A stretch of DNA of 8,928 nucleotides from Candidatus Woesearchaeota archaeon (GTDB taxonomy: Archaea; Nanoarchaeota; Nanoarchaeia; Woesearchaeales; GW2011-AR4): positions 3,115 to 12,042 of the forward strand of contig JAHFQL010000031.1 of assembly GCA_023259315.1 (NCBI GenBank), given 5' to 3'. Position 1 is the stretch's first letter. The number at the start of each line of letters is the position of its first letter. Below, piece by piece: positions 1 through 4,834 of this stretch. The position numbers were made by a program, and so were the translations under genes. The notes beneath the pieces were generated by a model. The model had not been told where the DNA came from, did no database searches, and saw only the letters and a list, made by a program, of their open reading frames with translations.

Positions 1-126
1 GCACCAGAACCCAATAACACAACATTTTTAAATCAATCTCACATACTTTATGTATTGCCTAAGAAGCACAAGTTGCTTCAACAACTGAGAGGCTATAAAA
101 TTCAGTTCAGAATTCTGGACTGTTGA
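1..126 (+). CDS. possible C-terminal end of an unidentified protein, cut by the window edge
   Basis: The first frame is open from base 1 to a TGA at 124-126, giving 41 codons that end in LRGYKIQFRILDC. The other two forward frames hit stops within the first 30 bases. In DNA this AT-rich, 41 open codons are suggestive but not proof. The visible residues include a basic stretch (LPKKHKLLQQLRGYK) and look like ordinary protein, but I recognise no family. An 8-bp hairpin overlaps the last codons. The gene would lie 42 bp upstream of rpsB on the same strand, so it could share a transcript with it or simply precede it. It may also be a chance open frame. Confidence 0.4.
   Translation, partial: APEPNNTTFLNQSHILYVLPKKHKLLQQLRGYKIQFRILDC
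103..122 (+). other. hairpin at the end of the upstream frame, before rpsB
   Basis: CAGTTCAG and CTGGACTG pair over 8 bp (one G-U) around an AATT loop. The stem ends two bases before the TGA at 124-126. No strong T-run follows immediately, so it is not a textbook terminator. It may be a 3'-end or mRNA-stability element, or chance. Confidence 0.3.
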
Positions 127-168
127 AAAATATTAGAAATAAAAATAAATAAACTAAAATTTAAAAAA

Positions 169-768
169 ATGACTGAAGAAAAATTTTTAGTTCCAAGGGA
201 TGTATACTTGAAATCGGGGATACATATAGGCACGAAATTCAGAACTGCTTACATGGAACAATTTATTTATAAGACGCGACCAGACGGTTTGTCAGTATTA
301 AATCTGCAGAAAATAGATGAAAGGATAAAAATTGCTGCTAATTTCCTTGCGCAGTACAATCCGGAAGATGTTTTGATAATTTGCCGGCGTGAAAATGGGT
401 GGAAGGCAGTTGAATTGTTTGGCAAATTGACAGGTGTAAGGACTTTTGCAGGCAGGTATCCTCCTGGAATATTGACAAATCCTAATCTTGAGCAGTACAC
501 GGAAGCGAAAATAATTATGGTTGTGGATGCGTGGCCTGACAGAAATGCAGTCATGGACGCAGTTAAGATGGGCATTCCGGTTATTGCTTTATGTGACACA
601 AACAACCAAACAAACTTTCTTGATTTTGTTGTCCCGTGCAACAACAAGGGGAAAAAATCATTGGGCCTTTTGTTTTATATTCTTACAAAAGAGTACCTGA
701 AAGCAAAGGGCAAACTGAAGGAAGACGAGGAATTGCCAAATAAGCTTGAAGACTTCACAGAAGAATAA
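169..768 (+). CDS. rpsB: 30S ribosomal protein uS2 (archaeal type)
   Basis: This is small-subunit ribosomal protein uS2, which binds 16S rRNA late in 30S assembly. The 199-residue product carries the archaeal/eukaryotic uS2 signatures in order: SGIHIGTK (residues 17-24), the FIYKTRPDGLSVLNLQKIDERI segment (about 32-53), GRYPPGILTNPN (about 95-106) and the IPVIALCDTNNQ...VPCNNKGKKSLGLLFYILTKEYL block near the end. The length matches archaeal uS2 of about 200 residues. The tail is acidic (KEDEELPNKLEDFTEE). No Shine-Dalgarno sequence precedes the ATG; the upstream DNA is a long A/T stretch, which fits a leaderless or weakly led transcript. The stop abuts the gpsA stop on the other strand with no gap. 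Archaeal uS2 often lies near rpoN/rpoK/eno genes, but those are not visible here. Confidence 0.96.
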   Translation: MTEEKFLVPRDVYLKSGIHIGTKFRTAYMEQFIYKTRPDGLSVLNLQKIDERIKIAANFLAQYNPEDVLIICRRENGWKAVELFGKLTGVRTFAGRYPPGILTNPNLEQYTEAKIIMVVDAWPDRNAVMDAVKMGIPVIALCDTNNQTNFLDFVVPCNNKGKKSLGLLFYILTKEYLKAKGKLKEDEELPNKLEDFTEE

Positions 769-1746
769 TCAGACCAAATCCAATAAGTCCACTATTGCCT
801 TCTTTATGTTTTTTCCCTGGAATAATACTTCATAAGCTTGCCTGGTCAATGACATTTCTATGTTATGTTTTAAGCTGTATTCATAAACAGCCTTAGTTGT
901 TGGGACTCCTTCAGCAACCATACCGTGCATCTCATTTTTGATCTCTCCCATTGTTTTGCTTTTTGCGAGCTGCTCTCCTAAGAATCTGTTTCTGGAGTAT
1001 TTGCTCGTGCATGTTGCAATCAGGTCGCCAACTCCAGCTAGTCCGTAGACTGTGCCCCTTTTAGAGCCGAAGTGTCTGCCATAATTATTCATTTCCATCA
1101 ATCCAAGCGTTATTATTGATGCCCTTGCATTGTCACCAAATCCAAACCCGTCACAAACTCCTGTTGCGAGCGCTGAAATATTTTTTAATGCCCCGCAAAT
1201 CTCAACCCCAACAACATCATTTAGTTGATAAATTTTAAAGTAAGGCGTGGCAAAGCACTCTGCAACTATCTTTTCTGCTTTCTTGTCTTTGGTTGCTATA
1301 ACAGTCGCAGTCGGCATTTTTCTGCTTACTTCTTCTGCATGATTCGGTCCGGATAGAACTGCAATTCTTGCATTCCCAATCTCGTCTTCAATGACTTGCG
1401 ACATTCTCTTCCCAGTTTGGTGCTCAATGCCCTTTGTGAGGCTTACAATAATTTGATTGCTGATATATGGCTTTATCTCTTTCAAAGTTGACCTTAAAAA
1501 TTCGCTTGGAACAGCACTTACTATCATCTCGGATTTTTCTAAAACGTTCTTAATAGAATAATCCACAATCAAATTGTCTGGTATTTTTATTCCCGGCAGA
1601 TATTGTATATTTTCCTTTTTTGCCTCAATTTCTTCTGCAAGTTTTTTTCTTCTTGCCCATAACTTAACGTTAAATCCTTTTTCGCTCAAAAGAATAGCCA
1701 AAGTAGTGCCCCAGCTTCCCGCCCCTATGACTGAGATGTTTTTCAT
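769..1746 (-). CDS. gpsA: NAD(P)-dependent glycerol-3-phosphate dehydrogenase (GpsA, bacterial-type)
   Basis: GpsA reduces dihydroxyacetone phosphate to sn-glycerol-3-phosphate in the cytosol, the backbone of bacterial-type phospholipids. The 325-residue protein has the normal family length. It opens with the Rossmann motif SVIGAGSWGTTLA (residues 5-17), followed by SLTKGIE (102-108), SGPNHAEEV (132-140), the catalytic-lysine segment CGALKNISALATG (Lys188), YGLAGVGDLIATC (234-246, Asp241) and YSRNRFLGEQL (250-260). Its ATG overlaps the stop of the upstream acyltransferase (ATGA), so translation is probably coupled. It is the last gene of the acyltransferase-gpsA set. Canonical archaea use the unrelated enantiomeric enzyme G1P dehydrogenase, so GpsA in an archaeal context is notable. 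It could instead serve glycerol metabolism or redox balance, but the acyltransferase neighbours favour lipid synthesis. Confidence 0.95.
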   Translation of the reverse strand: MKNISVIGAGSWGTTLAILLSEKGFNVKLWARRKKLAEEIEAKKENIQYLPGIKIPDNLIVDYSIKNVLEKSEMIVSAVPSEFLRSTLKEIKPYISNQIIVSLTKGIEHQTGKRMSQVIEDEIGNARIAVLSGPNHAEEVSRKMPTATVIATKDKKAEKIVAECFATPYFKIYQLNDVVGVEICGALKNISALATGVCDGFGFGDNARASIITLGLMEMNNYGRHFGSKRGTVYGLAGVGDLIATCTSKYSRNRFLGEQLAKSKTMGEIKNEMHGMVAEGVPTTKAVYEYSLKHNIEMSLTRQAYEVLFQGKNIKKAIVDLLDLV

Positions 1747-2399
1747 TTGAAATTATACTCTTGGTTTGATAATTTCGCTATTTCCTTCATTATTTTAGTT
1801 GTTATTTCCCTTAATAATTTTTTTGTTATTGGCTTATCATAATATTTTTCAAAATACATTGGTTTGCCAAAATTGAAATCCGCCTTTTTTAATTTTGGAA
1901 TTTTTTTCCCTTTTGGCATTATCTTGAATGTACCGATTATTCCTAATGGAATCACAGGAACTCTTGCCCACAACACAAGTCTCGCAACTCCAGTTTTCCC
2001 TCTCTGTATTTTACCTGTCAGGCTTCTTGTTCCTTCCGGATATACAACCAAGATACCTCCTTTTTTAAGGTAAGGTATAGACGCATTCAGCGCATTTTCT
2101 CCTTTACTCCTGTCTATTGGTATTGTTGATACATATTTACTCCAATATTTGTGCCAGACTCTCTGTGTAGTTGTGTCAAAATGCTCTTTTTTGGCCATGA
2201 TGCAGATTCTTTTGCCAAAGTTTTTGATTGTAATTGCCACAATTAAGAAATGTTCTATGTAGCTGTTATGGTTTGGTGCAAGTATAAATGCATTGTCCTT
2301 TGGTATGTTTTCCAAGCCAGTTATTTTGCCTATCCAACTATTCAAAAATGGCACATACAAATATTTTGCAAGGAAATCTTTTTTTAATTGTTCTGCCAT
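1743..2399 (-). CDS. plsC: PlsC-type 1-acylglycerol-3-phosphate acyltransferase, copy 1 (HX4E variant)
   Basis: A member of the PlsC/lysophosphatidate acyltransferase family, which transfers an acyl chain to glycerol-3-phosphate or its 1-acyl derivative at the membrane. The 218-residue protein shows the family blocks in order: APNHNSYIEH (residues 41-50), the TIPIDRS region (92-98), YPEGTRS (120-126) and VPVIPLGIIGT (147-157). Motif I normally reads NHxSxxD; here it is His44-N-S-Y-I-Glu49, so HX4E replaces HX4D. Glu is conservative but unusual at this catalytic position. No obvious transmembrane helix is seen, as in several short family members. The gene lies 9 bp after a clear paralogue and overlaps gpsA by 3 bp. 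No Shine-Dalgarno sequence is obvious before the ATG, so it probably depends on the upstream transcript. Acyl donor and regiospecificity cannot be read from sequence. Confidence 0.9.
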   Translation of the reverse strand: MAEQLKKDFLAKYLYVPFLNSWIGKITGLENIPKDNAFILAPNHNSYIEHFLIVAITIKNFGKRICIMAKKEHFDTTTQRVWHKYWSKYVSTIPIDRSKGENALNASIPYLKKGGILVVYPEGTRSLTGKIQRGKTGVARLVLWARVPVIPLGIIGTFKIMPKGKKIPKLKKADFNFGKPMYFEKYYDKPITKKLLREITTKIMKEIAKLSNQEYNFK

Positions 2400-2408
2400 A
2401 ATAATCAG

Positions 2409-3056
2409 TTAATATTTATATTTCTGTCCTATTAATTCCGCTATCTGTTTCATTATATCCCTTGTTATTTTATTAAGAATTTTTTTGTTTATTTTTTTGC
2501 CAGAAGATTTTTCAAAATACATTGGTTTTCCTATATTAATTTCGCATCTTTTAAATCTGGGAAAAAAACTTCCTTTTGGGAGAATTTCATTTGTGCCTAT
2601 TACGCCTATTGGCAGGACTGGGGTTTTTGACATTAATGCTAATTTTGCCACGCCTGTATATGCTTTTTTCAATTTTCCGTCGTGGCTTCTTCCGCCTTCG
2701 GGAAAAATCATCATTATATGGCCTTCTTTTAAATAATTTAAAGATGTTTCCATTGCAACTCTGTTTTTTTCCTTTGAATTTTTCTCTTTATTAACACTAA
2801 CTGGGATGCATTGCCACATATCAAGAAAAAATCTTGTGATGAAAAAATTCCAGTAGGTGCTGTCGACGAATGCGTGCATGCGCTTGTTTATCTTCAGCAC
2901 TATTATGGAAGGCACCAGCAAAGTCTCATAATAGCTTGAGTGGTTTGCCGCCACTATGAAAGCGCTTTCTTTTGGAATATTTTCTATTCCGTTTACCTTC
3001 CTCAGCCATAACTTGATTATTGGTGATATGATTGATTTTGATATAAGGTACACCAT
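2409..3056 (-). CDS. plsC: PlsC-type 1-acylglycerol-3-phosphate acyltransferase, copy 2 (HX4E, EGGRS variant)
   Basis: A second PlsC-family acyltransferase (215 residues) and the first gene of the acyltransferase-gpsA set. Motif I is AANHSSYYET (residues 36-45), again HX4E (His39, Glu44). The phosphate-binding motif reads FPEGGRS (118-124) where the family consensus is EGTRS, so Thr is replaced by Gly. The TPVLPIGVIGT block (145-155) is intact. It aligns end to end with copy 1, sharing G-x-ENIPK near the N-terminus, GKPMYFEK near the C-terminus and a similar final helix, so the pair arose by tandem duplication. Retention of both suggests a division of labour, for instance one acylating each hydroxyl of glycerol-3-phosphate, but this is inference. 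A TATA-like box lies about 30 bp upstream of the ATG and a T-rich stretch separates it from radA, so the operon may start here. Confidence 0.9.
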   Translation of the reverse strand: MVYLISKSIISPIIKLWLRKVNGIENIPKESAFIVAANHSSYYETLLVPSIIVLKINKRMHAFVDSTYWNFFITRFFLDMWQCIPVSVNKEKNSKEKNRVAMETSLNYLKEGHIMMIFPEGGRSHDGKLKKAYTGVAKLALMSKTPVLPIGVIGTNEILPKGSFFPRFKRCEINIGKPMYFEKSSGKKINKKILNKITRDIMKQIAELIGQKYKY

Positions 3057-3077
3057 AATTAGAATTGTTAAATAAGG

Positions 3078-3092
3078 TATTAAAAAGGTTTT
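3078..3092 (-). promoter_or_regulatory. candidate promoter for the acyltransferase-gpsA operon
   Basis: On the minus strand AAAACC (BRE-like) is followed by TTTTTAATA, centred about 28-30 bp before the ATG at 3056. This spacing fits a leaderless or very short-leader archaeal transcript. The whole 79-bp gap is AT-rich, so other boxes are possible. Confidence 0.35.
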
Positions 3093-3107
3093 GATTGGTA
3101 TTTTAAA

Positions 3108-3130
3108 TAAAATATAAAAGAAAAAAAGAA
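3108..3130 (-). terminator. oligo-T terminator after radA
   Basis: Five bases after the radA TAA, the minus strand runs TTCTTTTTTTCTTTTATAT and then TTTATTT, with no hairpin. Archaeal RNA polymerase can terminate at such T-tracts. It would separate radA from the acyltransferase operon. Confidence 0.5.
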
Positions 3131-3135
3131 TGTGC

Positions 3136-4161
3136 TTATTCTACATCCTTTATTCCGGACTCATCAACATAGAATCCAGCTTCAGCTTCAGGCAAGCTTG
3201 GAGAATCTACCAATTTTGCAACTCTTGTTCCTTTCTTTCCTTTTCTCAGGTAAACTCTGAAAGTTGAGGCATGCGCAACTATGTGGCCGCCTATTGCCTG
3301 TGTTGGGTCACCAAAGAACATATCTGGCTTTGCCATGACTTGATTTGTTACATAGACACAAAAGTTGTACATGTCTGCCAATTTTGCCAGCATGTGCATG
3401 TGCTTGTTCAGCTTCTGCTGCCTGTCTGCCAATGTGCCTCGGCCAATGAATTCTGCCCTGAAATGCGCTGTCAAGGAATCAACAACAACGAGCTTGACAT
3501 TCAACCCTTTCTTCTTGATTAAATCTTCAACTTTTTCTGCCAAAAGCATCTGATGGTCAGAATTGTATGCCCTTGCTACTTTTATATTTTTCAGCACTTG
3601 CTCTTCATCCAAGCCAGCTCCCTTTGCCAATTGGATTATCCTTTCCGGCCTGAAAGTGTTCTCAGTGTCTATGTAGACAGCAACTGCATCTTTTTCCACA
3701 GTTTGCGCAGTGACTGCTAAAGCATGCCCGATTTGTGTCTTTCCAGAGCCGAACTCGCCAAAGCATTCAACAATTGCTCCAGTCTCAAAACCTCCACCAA
3801 GCAATGCATTTAGCGCTTTGCTTCCTGTCTTTATCCTTATGACTTTTTCCCGGCGCTTTAGCAATTCCTCCCCTGACTCAAATCCCATCTCCAATGAACT
3901 TCTTGCGACTGCTATGAGTTTCTTTGCAACAGCATCGCCCATGCCTGTTGCCTCTATCAATTCAGACGGTGAAGCTACCGCAATGCTCATCAAGTCAGTA
4001 TAGCCAACAGCAATCAGTTTTTCCGCTGTAGCTGCCCCGACTCCAGGCAAATCATAAATTGTCTTTTGGATCTTTTCTTCTTTTTCCATTCTCGCGTCTT
4101 TTCTTTTTCTTCTTGAGTTTGTTTCAACTTCTTGAACTTCTTCAATTAATTCCTGTTCCAT
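3136..4161 (-). CDS. radA: DNA repair and recombination protein RadA
   Basis: RadA is the archaeal RecA/Rad51 recombinase: it forms ATP-dependent filaments on single-stranded DNA and drives strand exchange in homologous recombination. In the 341-residue protein, a charged N-terminal stretch (1-33) leads into a helix-hairpin-helix DNA-binding domain ([20 protein letters not shown], about 35-54). The RecA core carries Walker A GEFGSGKT (135-142), Walker B LVVVDS (224-229), the [12 protein letters not shown] segment (244-255), the TNQV motif (272-275), and the L2/C-terminal stretch [20 protein letters not shown] and [10 protein letters not shown]. Length and motif order match archaeal RadA, not the shorter RadB paralogue. 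The start is fixed by an AAGGTGAT Shine-Dalgarno sequence 5 bases upstream. It follows the 98-residue gene by 51 bp and may be co-transcribed with it, though a hairpin plus T-tract lies between them. Confidence 0.97.
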   Translation of the reverse strand: MEQELIEEVQEVETNSRRKRKDARMEKEEKIQKTIYDLPGVGAATAEKLIAVGYTDLMSIAVASPSELIEATGMGDAVAKKLIAVARSSLEMGFESGEELLKRREKVIRIKTGSKALNALLGGGFETGAIVECFGEFGSGKTQIGHALAVTAQTVEKDAVAVYIDTENTFRPERIIQLAKGAGLDEEQVLKNIKVARAYNSDHQMLLAEKVEDLIKKKGLNVKLVVVDSLTAHFRAEFIGRGTLADRQQKLNKHMHMLAKLADMYNFCVYVTNQVMAKPDMFFGDPTQAIGGHIVAHASTFRVYLRKGKKGTRVAKLVDSPSLPEAEAGFYVDESGIKDVE

Positions 4162-4166
4162 GATTA

Positions 4167-4174
4167 ATCACCTT
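4167..4174 (-). promoter_or_regulatory. strong Shine-Dalgarno site of radA
   Basis: AAGGTGAT sits five bases before the radA ATG and matches the complement of the archaeal 16S 3' end. Most genes in this window lack such a site, so radA is probably translated from a leadered or internal position. An AT-rich ATATAAAA box lies just upstream (about 4179-4187). Confidence 0.65.
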
Positions 4175-4197
4175 TGTTTTTTATATGTTTGTGTTTT

Positions 4198-4224
4198 AAA
4201 ATTAAAAGAAGTCTAAATGACTTC
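4198..4224 (-). terminator. hairpin plus T-tract at the end of the small gene, before radA
   Basis: On the minus strand GAAGTC and GACTTC form a 6-bp stem around ATTTA, which contains part of the small gene's stop codon. TTTTAATTTT follows directly. It resembles an intrinsic terminator or attenuator that would lower, or set the level of, readthrough into radA. Confidence 0.45.
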
Positions 4225-4509
4225 CTCTATTATATCCTCATCAACATACTCCGGGGCTGCGCTTGCATCCTGCTCCCTTAGAACTATGTACTCGTATGCC
4301 TTTTGCAGCACTAGAGATGCTTTTGGCAAGTCATTTATCCTGAAAGAATTTGCTGTCTTCCAGACTCCATCTCGGTCTTTATATCTTCTTTGCAGAGAAA
4401 CAGTCCTGTAACCTACAACTTCTCCATTTCTGCCTTTTCCTTGGTTTTGCCAGACGGTTGCAATGATAACGCCTGTGCTAAATTTTTTTTCTGGTATGTT
4501 TTTTTCCAT
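4213..4509 (-). CDS. conserved-looking small protein of unknown function next to radA
   Basis: A 98-residue protein read from the ATG at 4509, preferred because GGGTGG lies 5 bases upstream; a GTG at 4518 would add three residues. The core (about residues 10-75) alternates strand-like stretches: STGVIIATVWQNQG, GYRTVSLQRRYKDRDGVWKT, NSFRINDLPKASLVLQKAYEYI. It has several aromatic and basic residues, and the tail is strongly acidic (EYVDEDIIEEVI). There is no signal peptide or membrane segment. The basic/aromatic beta-rich core with an acidic tail resembles the layout of single-strand DNA-binding proteins, and the gene is immediately upstream of radA. I infer a role in recombination or DNA binding, but no motif proves it and I do not recognise a named family with confidence. 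Confidence 0.8.
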   Translation of the reverse strand: MEKNIPEKKFSTGVIIATVWQNQGKGRNGEVVGYRTVSLQRRYKDRDGVWKTANSFRINDLPKASLVLQKAYEYIVLREQDASAAPEYVDEDIIEEVI

Positions 4510-4514
4510 GTTTT

Positions 4515-4520
4515 CCACCC
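4515..4520 (-). promoter_or_regulatory. Shine-Dalgarno-like site that sets the start of the small gene
   Basis: Minus-strand GGGTGG, five bases before the ATG at 4509, overlaps the alternative GTG at 4516-4518. The ATG is therefore the better start. Confidence 0.5.
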
Positions 4521-4554
4521 ATTCCTTATCGGTTCTTTTTTCAAATCTCCTTAA

Positions 4555-4680
4555 TTATGAATATGGGTGTTTAGGCGGATTTACACCATTAACCCATATT
4601 CCAGAGATTGGGTAAAGTTGCCTTGCGACAACTTCAATATGTATAAAGTTCGAGATACTATATATAGCTTGTCCGGACAT
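4555..4680 (-). CDS. possible 41-residue small ORF or leader peptide upstream of the radA-linked gene
   Basis: An ATG at 4680 opens a 41-codon frame that ends in TAA at 4555-4557. It starts MSGQAIYSISNF, continues with EVVARQLYPISG and finishes NGVNPPKHPYS, which has protein-like composition. The start lies about 26 bp downstream of a good minus-strand TATA box, exactly where a leaderless mRNA would begin. The frame is the same as that of the 98-residue gene, 45 bases further on, with only this TAA between the ORF and a second in-frame open stretch. It could be a leader peptide, a small protein, or a chance frame through structured leader RNA: two inverted repeats lie inside it. I recognise no family. 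Confidence 0.33.
   Translation of the reverse strand: MSGQAIYSISNFIHIEVVARQLYPISGIWVNGVNPPKHPYS
4559..4634 (-). promoter_or_regulatory. candidate structured mRNA leader with alternative pairings
   Basis: Read on the minus strand, AAGTTG/CAACTT (4634-4629 with 4620-4615) forms a 6-bp hairpin. GAATATGGGT/ACCCATATTC (4601-4592 with 4568-4559) forms a perfect 10-bp stem with a 23-base loop. The TGGGT of the second stem (4596-4592) could pair instead with an upstream ACCCA (4613-4609), and GGTGT (4587-4583) can pair with ACACC (4570-4566) inside the loop. These exclusive pairings precede the small gene near radA by about 50 bases. It matches no riboswitch class that I know, and its function is inferred only from position. 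Confidence 0.35.
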
Positions 4681-4693
4681 GTCCAGTGTCCAG
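4670..4693. promoter_or_regulatory. candidate operator: four TGTCC/GGACA half-sites
   Basis: Two 10-bp palindromes overlap, TGTCCGGACA (4670-4679) and GGACATGTCC (4675-4684). They are followed by a second copy of the heptamer TGTCCAG (4680-4686 and 4687-4693). This GC-rich cluster sits in AT-rich DNA, between the minus-strand TATA box and the predicted start point/ATG at 4680, where a bound repressor would block transcription. The regulator is unknown. Confidence 0.42.
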
Positions 4694-4700
4694 TGGTTGT

Positions 4701-4716
4701 ATAATATATAGGTTGG
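4701..4716 (-). promoter_or_regulatory. archaeal BRE/TATA promoter facing the small gene and radA
   Basis: On the minus strand CCAACC (BRE-like) is followed by TATATATTAT, centred 26 bp before 4680. It is the clearest promoter-like element in the 4519-4834 region. A transcript from here would carry either the 41-codon ORF without a leader or a leader of about 170 nt before the 98-residue gene. Confidence 0.45.
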
Positions 4717-4797
4717 AGAATATAAATTTATAGTAATTGATGTTTTACAATAAATTCATAATTTCAATTCTTATAGCTCGTAACTGAAAATTATTCC

Positions 4798-4811
4798 GCA
4801 ACCTTTATTAT
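4798..4811 (+). promoter_or_regulatory. candidate promoter of the fabH-like remnant
   Basis: GCAACC (BRE-like) followed by TTTATTAT is centred 27 bp before the ATG at 4835, the spacing of a leaderless archaeal gene. A TAGCTCGTAAC element at 4774-4784 resembles the repeats at the fic promoter. Confidence 0.38.
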
Positions 4812-4834
4812 TATTAAACCATTTCCGCTCGTCA

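Noticed and set aside
267..647. 126-codon minus-strand open frame inside rpsB
   Set aside because: It lies entirely within the confidently identified uS2 gene on the opposite strand and its translation matches no recognisable family, so it is a shadow of that gene.
3271..4003. Plus-strand open frames within radA
   Set aside because: These are antisense shadows of a well-conserved RadA sequence.
4640..4665. GTTCGAGAT resembling a tRNA T-loop in the divergent region
   Set aside because: The flanking bases cannot form a T-stem, and no acceptor, D or anticodon arm can be placed around it.
4510..4680. Readthrough of the TAA at 4555-4557 to give one longer protein
   Set aside because: TAA recoding is not expected in archaea, and the downstream gene has its own ribosome-binding site and start. 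The shared frame is probably chance, which has a one in three likelihood.
4735..4789. TTGATGT and CTGA resembling boxes C and D of a C/D guide RNA
   Set aside because: Box C deviates from the RTGATGA consensus, there is no terminal stem, and the internal C' and D' boxes are missing.
4519..4834. Mobile element or CRISPR remnant in the gene-poor region
   Set aside because: There are no terminal inverted repeats with target duplication, no transposase fragments, and no regularly spaced repeats with unique spacers.
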